The notes: generated by a model not told the origin, from the sequence alone. A stretch of DNA of 64,000 nucleotides from Georgenia faecalis (GCF_003710105.1 NZ_CP033325.1:2108001-2172000), one strand, 5' to 3'; counted from the first letter of the stretch, positions 7,435 through 17,438 are shown. Numbers and translations are program-made.

Positions 7435-10428
7435 TTACGTGGCGTCTTTGCCGTAGGTCGAGCGGAACACTGCGTCGGTTAGCCAGGTCTTGAAGTCGGG
7501 ATTGTCGACGAACTGCTTGAAGAGTTGTGTTTCGTCGCGGAGCATGCCTTGCATGACCTTGGCCAGGGCGGCAGTCATGGCGAGCTTGGCGTTGTCAGCG
7601 TCGTTGTTCGCGCGGGCGTTGGCGTAATCCTGGTCGACGAGGACCTTCTCGGGAATCTCACTGGTGATCCGCTCCCGGATTCGGTCCTCATCGTCCCAGT
7701 CAATGTTGCCGAAGAGATCGTTGAACTGGTCGAGGATCTCCGATATGCGCTCCAACTCAGGTTCGACTCTCCGGCCGCCACCCCCAGCCGGGACCGGCTG
7801 CAACTCTCCCTCGGCCTCCGCGAGAGCGATCGAGACTTCCTCGCGCTTTTCAATGCGGTAGGAGTCCAGGTCGATCGTATCGAGGATCCCGGCCGATAGG
7901 TCGGTCTCCTCCGGTGCGGGCAGCTTGGGGATGAGCAGGCCGAGGAAGATCGACAGCTTCTCCCACTCGATGTTGCTGAACGGCAGGACGAGGGAGAGGA
8001 ACGAGTAGGTCCTCACGAAAGCCTTGGCCTGACCCTTGAACTCGATCTGCTCGTCCTCGTCCATCTGCTCCATGTACTCAGCGGCGCAGTGGTCGAGGAT
8101 CGGGTCAAGCTGGGAGCGGTCGACGCTCTCGTCGAGGAAGAGAGCGATGAACCGATCAACGTGCTCATCGGAGTACACGCCAGCTCGGGCGAGAGCACCC
8201 TGCAGGTCGTGCAGCTTGTCCGGATCGGTTTCGCCGGCCAGCACGGTGGTGCGGTAGTACGGCTCGAACGCGGCGCGGATCTCGTCGGCGGTGTTCGCGA
8301 AGTCGAGCACGGCGGTGTCAGTCTTCCCCGGCCATGCACGGTTGAGCCGCGACAGCGTCTGCACGGCGAGCACGCTCGACAGCGGCTTGTCGACGTACAT
8401 GGTGTGCAGCAGCGCCTGGTCGTACCCGGTCTGGTACTTGTCGGCCACGACGAGGATCCGGTACGGGTCCTGCTGGATCCGGTCGGGGATCTCCTTTCCG
8501 GGGAAGCCGTTGTAGTCCGCCTCGGTAACCTTCCTGCCATCCCGCTCGAAGTCGGAGAACGCCACGATCGCCTTGTACGGGCTCCCGCGTTCGACAAGGT
8601 AATCGCGGATGGCCTCGTAGTAGTCGATCGCGCGGGCGATCGTCTTGGTCACGACCATCGCACGGCCCCTGCCGCCGATCTTGTGCTTACCGATCACCTG
8701 GGTGTGGAAGTGGTCGGCCATGATCTCGGCCTTCTTGCGGATCGCGGTCTCATGACCCTCGACGTAGGCGCGCAGCTTCTTCGACGCCCTGGACGCGTCG
8801 AACTCCGGCTCGTCCTCGACCGTCTTGACGAGCTTGTAATAGCTTTCGATGGGCACGTACCCCTGCAGGACGTCGAGAATGAATCCCTCCTGTATCGCCT
8901 GCTTCATCGTGTAGGAGTGGAACGGGCGCTTGCCCAGCGCGCCGGGCACCGGCTCGCCGAAGAGCTCGAGCGTCTTGTTCTTCGGTGTCGCGGTGAACGC
9001 GAAGTAGGAGGCGTTGGCCGGCAGCTTCTTCTGCTCGACCATCCGAACCAACATCTCCTCAGCCGACTCCTCATCACCCTGGGCGCCTTCGGTTGACAGA
9101 GACCCGGAGAGCGCCGCAGCAGCCTTGCCCGTCTGTGACGAGTGTGCCTCGTCGATGATGACCGCGAACTTCCGGGCACGGTGCTCGGCGCCCAGGCTCG
9201 CGACGATGTAAGGGAACTTTTGGACCGTCGTGATTATAATCCGCTTGCCGGCCTCAATCGCGTTCTTCAGGTCGCTGGAGTGCTCGGCATGCGCGACCGT
9301 CGAGCCGACCTGCGTGAAGGACTTGATCGTCTCCTTGATCTGACCGTCCAACAGGCGACGGTCGGTCACGACCAGCACCGAGTCGACGGCGTTCGCGCCG
9401 TTGTGCTTGGCCTCGATGAGCTGGTGGGCCAGCCAGGCGATCGAGTTCGACTTGCCCGACCCGGCCGAGTGCTGGATCAGGTACCGGCGCCCGGCACCGT
9501 TCGCCTCGACGTCGGCGAGCAGCCGGCGCACGACGTCGAGCTGGTGGTAACGTGGAAAGATCCTCTTCTGGGACTTCCTGCCTGTCTTCGTGTCCTTGGT
9601 CGTGGTGACCTGGACGTAGTTCTCGATGATGTCGGCAAGCGATGGCGGCGCGAGAATCTCCCGCCAGAGGTAGTCCGTCATGACCCCGTCGGGGTTTGGC
9701 GGATTGCCCGCACCGTCCTGGTAGCCCTTGTCGAACGGCAGGAACCACGACTTGGGCCCGGCGAGCTCGGCGCAGAACTTCACGCGCTTGTCATCAACGG
9801 CGAAGTGCACCAGGCACCGACCAGGCTGGAACAGCAGCTCCTTCGGGTTACGGTCGACCTGGTACTGCGCGACGGCGTCGGCGACGGTCTGCTTGGTGAT
9901 GTAGTTCTTCAGCTCGAACGTCGCGATCGGCAGACCGTTGACGAACGCGACGAGGTCGAGGGATTTACCCGCGTCCACCGACGAGTAGTGAACTTGCCGG
10001 ACCACGACCCACCGATTCGCCGCGTGCAGCGCCTCAGCCAACGTGTTCCCGCGCGTCGGGATCGGGTAGTAGAAATTGATGTGCGGCACGGCACCGTGGC
10101 CGAAGCCGCGCCGCAGCACCTGCACGACGCCGTTCTTGGTGATCTCACCCTGGAGCTTGGCGAGGAACTTCGTCCGGGCAGGGGTCTCGGTCGCCCAGCC
10201 CTCGCCCAGCCCGACCGCCTCCGCGACAGCCGGCTGGGTCTCCTGAAGGAACGTCGTGAGCTGCTGGACGTCGAGCCCGTAACCGCGCGCGATCGATACG
10301 CGCACCTGTCGGTCAGCGTCGACGACGGCGAGTGCGGGAACGATGATTCCTTGCTTCCAACCTGCCTCCGCCATCTGCTTGACAACGAGGGCCTCCAGGC
10401 TCTCCTCGTTCATCATCGCCCCGTTCAT
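7435..10428 (-). CDS. hsdR: Type I restriction enzyme, R subunit (HsdR)
   Basis: A 997-residue motor-nuclease subunit of a type I restriction-modification complex; it translocates and cuts unmodified DNA. Near residues 155-175, DLVAFVNGLPIATFELKN carries the acidic and E-x-K residues of the PD-(D/E)xK nuclease. The SF2 helicase motifs are HSAGSGKSNS (Walker A), IIDEAHSS (DEAH box), FAFTATPK (motif III), ADKYQTGYDQ (motif V) and QTLSRLNRAW (motif VI). A helical C-terminal domain contacts the methylase. All key residues are present and the length is normal. Its ATG overlaps the hsdS stop by four bases (ATGA), which fixes the start; it is the last gene of a five-gene operon. Confidence 0.96.
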   Translation of the reverse strand: MNGAMMNEESLEALVVKQMAEAGWKQGIIVPALAVVDADRQVRVSIARGYGLDVQQLTTFLQETQPAVAEAVGLGEGWATETPARTKFLAKLQGEITKNGVVQVLRRGFGHGAVPHINFYYPIPTRGNTLAEALHAANRWVVVRQVHYSSVDAGKSLDLVAFVNGLPIATFELKNYITKQTVADAVAQYQVDRNPKELLFQPGRCLVHFAVDDKRVKFCAELAGPKSWFLPFDKGYQDGAGNPPNPDGVMTDYLWREILAPPSLADIIENYVQVTTTKDTKTGRKSQKRIFPRYHQLDVVRRLLADVEANGAGRRYLIQHSAGSGKSNSIAWLAHQLIEAKHNGANAVDSVLVVTDRRLLDGQIKETIKSFTQVGSTVAHAEHSSDLKNAIEAGKRIIITTVQKFPYIVASLGAEHRARKFAVIIDEAHSSQTGKAAAALSGSLSTEGAQGDEESAEEMLVRMVEQKKLPANASYFAFTATPKNKTLELFGEPVPGALGKRPFHSYTMKQAIQEGFILDVLQGYVPIESYYKLVKTVEDEPEFDASRASKKLRAYVEGHETAIRKKAEIMADHFHTQVIGKHKIGGRGRAMVVTKTIARAIDYYEAIRDYLVERGSPYKAIVAFSDFERDGRKVTEADYNGFPGKEIPDRIQQDPYRILVVADKYQTGYDQALLHTMYVDKPLSSVLAVQTLSRLNRAWPGKTDTAVLDFANTADEIRAAFEPYYRTTVLAGETDPDKLHDLQGALARAGVYSDEHVDRFIALFLDESVDRSQLDPILDHCAAEYMEQMDEDEQIEFKGQAKAFVRTYSFLSLVLPFSNIEWEKLSIFLGLLIPKLPAPEETDLSAGILDTIDLDSYRIEKREEVSIALAEAEGELQPVPAGGGGRRVEPELERISEILDQFNDLFGNIDWDDEDRIRERITSEIPEKVLVDQDYANARANNDADNAKLAMTAALAKVMQGMLRDETQLFKQFVDNPDFKTWLTDAVFRSTYGKDAT

Positions 10429-11813
10429 CCGTCCTCCATGAAGGTCTCGTCGGTCGGCTCATCGTCCTCTGCTTGGTTCGCCCCTACGGACGCGGCGAAC
10501 ATATCAGTGAGGTCGATCGGCGGCAGGCGCGCCGCGATCGAGCGCACATCTACCTGCCCTGTTACGACGTCGGCGGTCAAGCGATCGCCGAACTCCACGA
10601 GCAAATCGATTTCGCGCTCGATTCTTCGAATCGGCTCGCTTGTCGCCGACACTTCAGAATCAATCCGGCCAGCAATTTCTCGCTGTTCATCAACCGGAGG
10701 GATCGGCACGACCGAAGTCTTCAGATATGGCCAGTAGATCGAGCGCTGAATGTCACCGACCCCTTTAGAAGCAACGACGTACTGGTCGATCATGGGCCGG
10801 GCTGCGAGGAGGTACCTCGCGTAGTCAGGATCTATTGCCTGCGTCAGTTCTCCGACCACATATGCGGGACTGACGATTCCTCGTCGCGAAGAAACGCCAA
10901 CCGATCCCCGCCAGGCCTGTTGATTGTTCATCACGAGATCCCCGGGCTTGACGAGCTGGTACGCGGAGAGATCGAGGCTTGGAGCATGGACGCGCTTCCC
11001 ACCTTCTGCATACCGAATCACACCACGCCCAAGATACACCGAGAGTAGATCCTCGTCCGCGTGTCCGATCCGCTGTACTGGCGTCACCACCTGCGAGAAG
11101 CGCCTTATTGCCCAGCCTTCGGGTATCTTCCCTATAAATCGGTTCCCGGTGTCCACGAGCGGCGCGCTCGCATTCGTGCCGCGAAGCACCAATTCAACGA
11201 TCACAGCCTGCTGACGCTCGCGCAGCAGCCCAATGAGCCGACGCTTAGTACGGATCGCCCGGTTGATCCTCTGGTTCGCATGTGCGAGGTACGTGACGAT
11301 CGCCTCTTGATCCTGGGGCGGCGGAACAGGTAGCCGTTCCTCCGCGAACGAAGCCCATCGGTAATCGGTCGACCGCTCGCGCACCCCCCTTGCGTTCGCC
11401 TGAATCCAGCCGGTGAGCGCCAATCGCCGGATGAGGTGCGCATAGTAACGAGGCGAAACATCGCTCCGAGGGACGCAGGCTGCGTACACCGGGGTCGACT
11501 TGCCGTCGTCCTCCGCGACTCCAACGGCGCCAGCGAATGCGTCCATCGCGTGGATGACGAGGTCACCGCGACGAATCCCCTGGTAACCGATCTCCTTGAG
11601 CGATTCGGTGTATCCGGTAGTGCGTCGGCGAGACCGAAGCGTCACCCGTCCATCGCGAAAGCACGTGACGACCCCGTCGTCCTCGCGAACGGGGCGCTCC
11701 ACGCGTGTGAACAATGTCTTGCCGCGGGTAATGGTCCAATGGCTCGGGAGCCTCTGAAGCCATGGAAGACTCGCGTCCACGTACGCCGGGTAGGCCTTAA
11801 GTTCCTGGAACAT
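10425..11813 (-). CDS. hsdS: Type I restriction enzyme, S (specificity) subunit (HsdS)
   Basis: A 462-residue specificity subunit, full length for the family. Two target recognition domains are visible: the first begins LPWLQRLPSHWTITRG (about residue 17), the second GKIPEGWAIRRFSQV (about 230). Each is followed by a conserved helical spacer: PPPQDQEAIVTYLAHANQRI, with LRERQQAVIVELVLRG before TRD2, and IPPVDEQREIAGRIDSE after TRD2. The two TRDs read the two halves of a bipartite DNA site; the target cannot be predicted. The gene overlaps hsdM by one base (TGATG) and hsdR by four. Confidence 0.95.
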   Translation of the reverse strand: MFQELKAYPAYVDASLPWLQRLPSHWTITRGKTLFTRVERPVREDDGVVTCFRDGRVTLRSRRRTTGYTESLKEIGYQGIRRGDLVIHAMDAFAGAVGVAEDDGKSTPVYAACVPRSDVSPRYYAHLIRRLALTGWIQANARGVRERSTDYRWASFAEERLPVPPPQDQEAIVTYLAHANQRINRAIRTKRRLIGLLRERQQAVIVELVLRGTNASAPLVDTGNRFIGKIPEGWAIRRFSQVVTPVQRIGHADEDLLSVYLGRGVIRYAEGGKRVHAPSLDLSAYQLVKPGDLVMNNQQAWRGSVGVSSRRGIVSPAYVVGELTQAIDPDYARYLLAARPMIDQYVVASKGVGDIQRSIYWPYLKTSVVPIPPVDEQREIAGRIDSEVSATSEPIRRIEREIDLLVEFGDRLTADVVTGQVDVRSIAARLPPIDLTDMFAASVGANQAEDDEPTDETFMEDG

Positions 11814-13777
11814 CAGTGGGCGATCTCCGCGATGAGTGTGTCGGACTCGGCCTCGAGGGCGCGAATGTCGGCGCGGATTTCGGCCAGGGTCCGCAATGGT
11901 GCGGGCTTGTAGAAGTGCTTAGTGAAGCTGATCTCGTAACCGACCTTCGTCTTCGACGCGTCTACCCAGGCGTCAGGCGCGTACGGGAGAACCTCGCGAC
12001 GTATGAACGCCTCGATGCCATCGCGCCACTTCCCGGCGGGCTCGAGCAGGGGAATCTGCTCGTTGTCGCGGAGCTGGGAGTCGGGAGCGTAGGCGACGAC
12101 GCGCGTCTCGCCACGGAACTCAGCTTCGAACAGGCCGATGAGCGGGTCCGGCTCGGTGCCCTTGGGGTGAACCTTGGTGATGACAGGCGCCGCGCTCGGA
12201 TCGCGCTTGGCGCCGTCCTTGAGGAGCTTGTTGATCTGGGCGGTGCTGTAGATCGTATTGGCGGCGATGCCCGCGATGCGCAGCGGTCGTTCGACCTGCA
12301 CCTTGGAGTACCCAAACTCTGCGTTGACGAAGACCTTGGAGCGATCGCCGTCGTCGTTGGAATTCTCGAAATCGTTGAACACTCGCATGATCCGCTCCAC
12401 GTCGTCAGGGCCCAGCTCGCGGTTCTTCTCGCCGAGGTTCCTGCGCAGCGGTGTGTACCACTCGGTCGCGTCGATGAGCTGGACCTTGCCCGCGCGGTGC
12501 CGGGGCTTGCGGTTGGTGAGAACCCAGATGTAGGTCGCGATGCCGGTGTTGTAGAACATCTTAAGCGGCAGAGCAATGATCGCCTCGAGCCAGTCGTTCT
12601 CGATGACGTAACGGCGGATGTTCGACTCACCCTGGCCCGCCTCGCCGGTGAAAAGCGAAGAGCCGTTGTGGACCTCGGCGATGCGGCTTCCGAGCGGGGT
12701 GTTCGTCTTCATCTTCGAGACCATGTTGGCCAAGAAGAGCATCTGTCCGTCGCTGGACCGGGTGACCAGGCTGAATTCTGAATCCCCGTCGTGGTCGACG
12801 ATGAAGCGGGGGTCGATTATCTCCTTCTTGCCACCCATGCGCTGCTGGTCGGTGGACCAGCTCTTGCCGTAGGGAGGGTTGGAGAGCATGAAGTCAAAGC
12901 TACGGCCCTGGAAGGCATCGTTCGACAGGGTCGAGTATTCAGGCCCGCCGACGAGCCCATCGGCGTTGGCACCCTCGCCCTTGAGCAGGAGGTCGGCGAC
13001 GGCGATCGCGTACGTCTCGGCGTTGATCTCCTGGCCAAACAGGTTGGTGACGATTCGCTTGCCGCTCTTGGCGGCAAGGTCCTGGAGGGTTTCCTCGGCG
13101 ACGGTGAGCATTCCGCCGGTGCCCATGGCGCCGTCGTACAGGGTGTAAGTGCCGTCGGGTATCTGGTCGGCGACCGGATCGAAGATGAGCCTGGTCATGA
13201 GCCGCACGGCGTCACGCGGCGTCCAGTGCTCGCCGGCCTCCTCGTTGTTCGCCTCGTTGAACCGGCGCACGAGCTCCTCGAACACGGTCCCCATAGCGTG
13301 GTTGTCCAGGCCCTCGGGACTGAGGTCGATGGCCGGATCGAGGAACTTCTCAATAAGCGCGCCGAGCGCATCGGCCTTGGCGAGCTTTGGGATCTGCTGG
13401 CGCACCTCGAAGTTGTTGATGATGCGCTGGACATTCGGGCTGAACCCGTCGAGGTATGCGATGAAGTCCTGCTGCAGCCGGGCCTGGGAAGACCGACCGC
13501 GCAGTTCACGCATCGTGAACGGCGAGGTGTTCCAGAATGCCTGCCCGGCCTCCTGACGCAGAGCCTGGTCCTGGTCGATGATTCCAGCGTCATCGAGGAT
13601 CTTCTTCATGTCCAAGACGTTCTTCTTGGTCGGCTCTAGGACGGCGTCGAGACGGCGCAGCACGGTGAAGGGTAAGACGACGTCGCGGTACTTCCCGCGG
13701 ACGTACAGGTCGCGCAGGACATCGTCGGCGACGCCCCAAATGAACGAGGCGATCTTCTGAACGTTGGCGGGGCTCAT
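11813..13777 (-). CDS. hsdM: Type I restriction enzyme, M (N6-adenine methylase) subunit (HsdM)
   Basis: A 654-residue methyltransferase subunit. It has an N-terminal helical HsdM domain (IASFIWGVADDVLRDLY; GKYRDVVLPFTVLRRLD), the gate segment NEEAGEHWTPRDAVRLM, the SAM-binding motif I DGAMGTGGML (about 218-227) and the catalytic motif IV NPPYGKSW (about 305-312). It modifies adenine within the site chosen by HsdS. All catalytic residues are intact. It overlaps by four bases the preceding gene, which encodes a second, unusual methylase-like protein, so translation is coupled along the operon. Confidence 0.96.
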   Translation of the reverse strand: MSPANVQKIASFIWGVADDVLRDLYVRGKYRDVVLPFTVLRRLDAVLEPTKKNVLDMKKILDDAGIIDQDQALRQEAGQAFWNTSPFTMRELRGRSSQARLQQDFIAYLDGFSPNVQRIINNFEVRQQIPKLAKADALGALIEKFLDPAIDLSPEGLDNHAMGTVFEELVRRFNEANNEEAGEHWTPRDAVRLMTRLIFDPVADQIPDGTYTLYDGAMGTGGMLTVAEETLQDLAAKSGKRIVTNLFGQEINAETYAIAVADLLLKGEGANADGLVGGPEYSTLSNDAFQGRSFDFMLSNPPYGKSWSTDQQRMGGKKEIIDPRFIVDHDGDSEFSLVTRSSDGQMLFLANMVSKMKTNTPLGSRIAEVHNGSSLFTGEAGQGESNIRRYVIENDWLEAIIALPLKMFYNTGIATYIWVLTNRKPRHRAGKVQLIDATEWYTPLRRNLGEKNRELGPDDVERIMRVFNDFENSNDDGDRSKVFVNAEFGYSKVQVERPLRIAGIAANTIYSTAQINKLLKDGAKRDPSAAPVITKVHPKGTEPDPLIGLFEAEFRGETRVVAYAPDSQLRDNEQIPLLEPAGKWRDGIEAFIRREVLPYAPDAWVDASKTKVGYEISFTKHFYKPAPLRTLAEIRADIRALEAESDTLIAEIAH

Positions 13778-15867
13778 TCGGCGGTTCCTTCAGGGTTGGT
13801 GCTGGTGAGGTCAACGTCGTAGCGGAGTGCGGCGAGGTAGGCCGTTCGCACGGTCGCGGCACCTTCTGACAGTCGAGCGGCTAGATGCTCGACCTTTTCA
13901 ACCCCCCGAAGCGATGTCACGATGCTGTGCTGCTCGGCGAGGGGCACAAGTGGGACTTCCAGATCGCTGAGTTTGGCGCGCGGGATCGTGCTTCCGCGGA
14001 GGAATCGCTTGTTCCAGGGACCTGCGAGTGTGATCGCGAGGTACTCTGGATCGAGCGCCGCTAGGTCCCGTATTTTCACACGGTGGACACCGGCCCCCGG
14101 CAGGTGGCTACCAGCGACGTCGATGCGCGCTCGCACCTCGTTCCAGGTCGTGACCAGTAGGTCGCCAGCGTCGGTCAGGTGCGGCTTGTGCAGGTTGCTG
14201 CCAGGTTCGACGGGCAGTGGGGACGAGCGCAGCCTTCCGTCGTGCACGTCCGAGGCAGTGGCGACGCGCGCGAGGAAGGACTTCGGGTAGCCCATGTCGG
14301 CGTACTTCTCCTCCGGGCGGCCACCTCCCCAAATTTTGAGTATCCCTTCTGACGTGAGCTCGCCCACGGTGGCGATCCTGGGTCGTGTGAACGTGACGGC
14401 GGTAGGTGCGGCGGGCGCCTGCTCATCGATCTCGCCGGCAGTCTGAAGCACCTCCTTCCAACCATCCGTGAAAGATCGAACGACCTCGCAGGCGTCTGGA
14501 CCGACTGCGGGCAGCCAGGCGCGGGGCTCCAGCCGTGCGTCCTTCGCCAGCACGTCGGCGGCGCCGACGGTGATGTGGGGCGGGCGAACCAAGTCGCTAG
14601 GATCCGAGAGCCATCGCGCGACCTCGTGTTCCGGCGCGACCTGCTCGGAGGCATCGATAAACAACACCTCTGACTCAGCGGCAGGCACGGACGGTCGACG
14701 GAGGACCAGCAGTGCGAGGGGAACCGATACGTGCGGCAGCATCTTCCCGGGAAGTCCGACCACCGCCTCGACACAGCCAGCACCAACGAGCCCCATGCGA
14801 ATGGCTCGTTCGCTCGCGCGATTGAGTCCACCGGACGTCAGGACCACGTAAGCGCGCCCACCATCTTTGAGGTGTTCGACGACGTGCTGAACCCACGCCC
14901 AGTCGCCCGAGGACTTCGGCGGACGCCCAAAGCGATAGCGCGGGTCGAAGAGGGCGTCTCGAGCCGAGAAACTCATTCCGAACGGCGGTTCGGCGATGAT
15001 CACGTCGGCTTTGAGGTCGGGAGCCAGGTCGTGCTCGAGCACATCGCCGAGTGCGAGCTCGATGTCAACATCGCGAAGGAAGGCGCGCTGGCGCGCCACG
15101 CGGACCGCGGCGCGGTTGATGTCATGACCCACGACTCGGCTCGGCTTGATACCGGCGTCGACGGCGCGCATAAGTGCGGCTCCGATCCCGCACGCAGGGT
15201 CGTAGAGCGTGCCTCCGGCACTTTCGGCGCACAGACTGGCCAAGAGTGCGGAAGTTCGTGAGCCCGTAAAGCCGCAGTCCGCTCCCATCTTGCCCTGCGA
15301 ACGCGCAAGCCGTTCGAGGACTACGTCGGTCGTGTATGCGAGGTCCGGGACCTTGATCGAGTCGACCGCGTCGATAATCTTGCCCACTCCTGCCGGCGGC
15401 AGAAACAGCCGACTGTGCTCGAAGGAGAGCAGATCACCGTGGGGGTCCAAATAGTCGAACGCGGTCTGCAGCGCTTCTGATGCGCCCCGGGCGTTGACGA
15501 CGCCCGACTGTACGTCGTGCCATGTCTGCGCAAAGGAGGACCGTCGTTGCTGCTCGGCGAGCTTGCGCGCGCATGCGAGGGTGACGATGAGCATCGCGGC
15601 CTCGCTCATGTCGAGGCTGTCACGCAGGACGTTCAGTGCTGCCCACATGGCGCTCTCACCGCGGTCCTTCTTGACCGGCTTGTCGTTTGCTTCAAGCCAC
15701 GCCAGGACGTGCTCGCGTGGGAAGAGCGGGTTGGCCGTGGTCCCGGCGACCGCCTCGGGGAAGTCGTTGGACCGGCGTCGCCAGTTGCTCACCGCGCCCC
15801 GCGTGTAGCCCGTGAGGCCGGCGATGTCGCTCGGCGACACGAGCCCTTCCGGATTGTTGTTGGTCAT
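13774..15867 (-). CDS. HTH - N6-methylase-like - specificity-like fusion protein
   Basis: A 697-residue composite. Residues about 10-60 form a winged-helix/MerR-like HTH (DIAGLTGYTRGAVSNWRRR). Residues about 190-400 are a type I/II N6-methylase fold with motif I DPACGIGAALM and the motif IV position occupied by EPPFGMSF instead of NPPY/F. Residues about 500-680 resemble one half of an HsdS subunit (ILKIWGGGRPEEKY; IPRAKLSDLEVPLVPLAEQ). It is the second gene of the operon, overlapping the NYN gene and hsdM by four bases each. It may be a second modification enzyme with its own target domain, or a regulator or decoy if the Glu replacement abolishes catalysis. Related HTH-methylase proteins occur in actinobacteria, from memory. 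Confidence 0.8.
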   Translation of the reverse strand: MTNNNPEGLVSPSDIAGLTGYTRGAVSNWRRRSNDFPEAVAGTTANPLFPREHVLAWLEANDKPVKKDRGESAMWAALNVLRDSLDMSEAAMLIVTLACARKLAEQQRRSSFAQTWHDVQSGVVNARGASEALQTAFDYLDPHGDLLSFEHSRLFLPPAGVGKIIDAVDSIKVPDLAYTTDVVLERLARSQGKMGADCGFTGSRTSALLASLCAESAGGTLYDPACGIGAALMRAVDAGIKPSRVVGHDINRAAVRVARQRAFLRDVDIELALGDVLEHDLAPDLKADVIIAEPPFGMSFSARDALFDPRYRFGRPPKSSGDWAWVQHVVEHLKDGGRAYVVLTSGGLNRASERAIRMGLVGAGCVEAVVGLPGKMLPHVSVPLALLVLRRPSVPAAESEVLFIDASEQVAPEHEVARWLSDPSDLVRPPHITVGAADVLAKDARLEPRAWLPAVGPDACEVVRSFTDGWKEVLQTAGEIDEQAPAAPTAVTFTRPRIATVGELTSEGILKIWGGGRPEEKYADMGYPKSFLARVATASDVHDGRLRSSPLPVEPGSNLHKPHLTDAGDLLVTTWNEVRARIDVAGSHLPGAGVHRVKIRDLAALDPEYLAITLAGPWNKRFLRGSTIPRAKLSDLEVPLVPLAEQHSIVTSLRGVEKVEHLAARLSEGAATVRTAYLAALRYDVDLTSTNPEGTAE

Positions 15868-16361
15868 GCAGCACCTCCAATTCGAGTCTGTTCAGCGCCG
15901 ATGTACCGGGTCTGGGCCGCCGCGAGCCGGAGCTGCAAGGCGACTTGACCCGGGTGCCCGACGACAGTCACGCGCACGCCTGCTTCCGCCAGTGCGGCGA
16001 CGGTGTCAGCGAAGATTCCGTCCCCCGAGAAGAGGAAGACCTCGTCGAACCTGGAGGCGATGCCCTCGTTCTGGAGGACGTCCAACAGTACGAGGTCAGC
16101 GCCGTCGCGACCGGACCGGACGAGGACCCGCGCTCCCGGCCAGGCACACGCCGTCGAGATGAGTCCTACGTGGCTCACGCCGATCACGACCTGGTCAGTC
16201 ATGCGGCCGACCGCACGGGCGACCACCTCGCGCACCCACGTGGCGGGGCCAGCAGTGAGCACCGCTCCTCCGACACAGTTCTCGATGTCCACCACCACGA
16301 GCCGACGTCCGCGGAGTGCGCGCTTTCTGAGCGAGAGCACAGCCGCTTCCTGCGTAACCAT
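15864..16361 (-). CDS. NYN-domain (PIN-like) protein, first gene of the type I R-M operon
   Basis: A 165-residue protein that is almost entirely one NYN domain, a PIN-like ribonuclease fold. Acidic residues lie at the expected places: VVVDIENC (about 22-29), SGRDGADLVLLD (about 83-94) and LFSGDGIFADTVAALAEAG (about 111-129), ending with the VRVTVVG strand. NYN proteins cleave or process RNA using a metal held by these aspartates. It shares a four-base overlap with the HTH-methylase gene, so it is part of the restriction operon. GGAGG lies 4-5 bases before the ATG. Its role is not known; a toxin or second-line effector triggered with the R-M complex is an inference. Confidence 0.8.
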   Translation of the reverse strand: MVTQEAAVLSLRKRALRGRRLVVVDIENCVGGAVLTAGPATWVREVVARAVGRMTDQVVIGVSHVGLISTACAWPGARVLVRSGRDGADLVLLDVLQNEGIASRFDEVFLFSGDGIFADTVAALAEAGVRVTVVGHPGQVALQLRLAAAQTRYIGAEQTRIGGAA

Positions 16362-16381
16362 GGTACCTCCATATCGCCGAC

Positions 16382-16398
16382 GTGAATGGGGTTTTCAC
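16382..16398 (-). promoter_or_regulatory. Palindrome in the leader of the R-M operon (operator candidate)
   Basis: GTGAA (16382-16386) and TTCAC (16394-16398) form an inverted repeat just downstream of the predicted transcription start of the R-M operon. The HTH-methylase fusion encoded in the operon is an obvious candidate binder; this is inference. Confidence 0.35.
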
Positions 16399-16409
16399 CT
16401 GCGGCGCTC

Positions 16410-16438
16410 ATGCTACGCAGCCGAGCGACAGCCGTCAA
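16410..16438 (-). promoter_or_regulatory. Promoter of the NYN/type I R-M operon
   Basis: On the minus strand TTGACG (16438-16433) and TAGCAT (16415-16410) are separated by exactly 17 bases, a near-ideal sigma-70-type promoter. It sits about 50 bases upstream of the NYN gene start. Confidence 0.65.
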
Positions 16439-16523
16439 CTGTGAACCGCATCTACGGGCTACCCTCGCCAGTCGGTGTAAACGTCGGCCCTTCTGGGAGT
16501 GGGTGTGTGCGCTCGGTTCGACA

Positions 16524-17105
16524 TCCCATGACCGTCGAGCCGCGCCGTGACCCGGCGCAGCGGACCCGAGTGCAGGAGCCGGACCCATGAGCGAGTACCC
16601 CGACCGTCCCAGCGAGCAGCGTCCCTCCCCCGCTCCGCCGACCCCGGCCGCCGGGTTCGCCATCCCCCAGCACCAGCCGAAGGACGGCCGCCAGGGCGTG
16701 CCGGTCCCCAGCCGGGTCCGCGTCCACCACCTGCGCGCGATGAAGGAGCGCGGCGAGCCCCTCACGATGCTCACCGCCTATGACACCGTCACCGCCCGCA
16801 TCTTCGACGAGGCCGGCATCGACCTCCTCCTCGTCGGCGACTCCATCGGCGACAACATGCTCGGCCACCCCAGCACCATCCCCGTCACCGTCGACGAGAT
16901 GATCCCCGCCGTCCGCGCGGTCTCCCGCGGCACCACCCGCGCCATGGTCGTCGCCGACCTCCCCTTCGGCTCCTACGAGGCCTCCCCCGCCCAGGCCCAC
17001 GCCACCGCCGTGCGCATGATGAAGGAGGGCGGCGCCCACGCGGTGAAGTTCGAGGGCGGCGCCCACCTCGCCGAGCACACCCGCCTGCTCGCCCGCTCCG
17101 GCATC
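16524..17105 (+). repeat. Direct repeat, copy 1: 5' part of panB
   Basis: 582 bases match 18532-19113 without gaps, with roughly 20 mismatches by eye, several silent and clustered towards the two ends. The copy starts just after the position where the intact gene has its -10 box and stops abruptly inside codon-level homology, so it carries the leader and the first 173 codons of panB without the promoter. Confidence 0.9.
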
Positions 17106-17132
17106 AGGGGACAGCGGCGAACCGCGCCGTGA
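16587..17132 (+). pseudogene. Truncated panB copy
   Basis: Residues 1-173 are nearly identical to the intact PanB encoded at 18595 (five substitutions, in the first 15 residues and near residue 166). After ARSGI the frame runs into unrelated sequence and stops eight codons later. The C-terminal half of the barrel and the catalytic loop are missing, so it cannot be a working ketopantoate hydroxymethyltransferase. The -10 box seen before the intact gene is absent here. It lies at the right edge of the restriction block and faces the intact gene across 1.4 kb of cargo. Confidence 0.85.
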
Positions 17133-17265
17133 GGACTACGACGTGTGCTTCACCGGCGCCGAGTGGGAGCGCCCGAACGCGATGTTCGCCGACGGCGTCT
17201 GCGGCTGGTCGGCGCCGGGACAGGGGCAGCAGGGCCTGGCCGGAGTCTGGCAGCAGTTCAGCTGA
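17107..17265 (+). pseudogene. Fragment of an unknown coding sequence fused to the panB breakpoint
   Basis: Directly after the panB homology ends, another frame reads for 52 codons to a TGA at 17263, rich in Trp, Gly, Cys and Phe (for example DYDVCFTGAEWERPNAMF and GVCGWSAPGQGQQG). It has no start of its own and looks like the 3' end of a gene cut off at the junction. I do not recognise the family. Confidence 0.4.
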
Positions 17266-17438
17266 CCACGCCGCCCTCGTCGGGCTGCAGGCCGCGAGAG
17301 TGATGCACTGCTCCCCGACGGCGACGGCGCACGTCTGGCCGCGTGGCCTACGAGCCGCCCGCCTCCGGTCGAGCGCCTCCTCTGCTCCTCGACGAGCAAC
17401 GGAGCGACAACCCGGCGTGGCGAGGCGGCCCCCCGTCG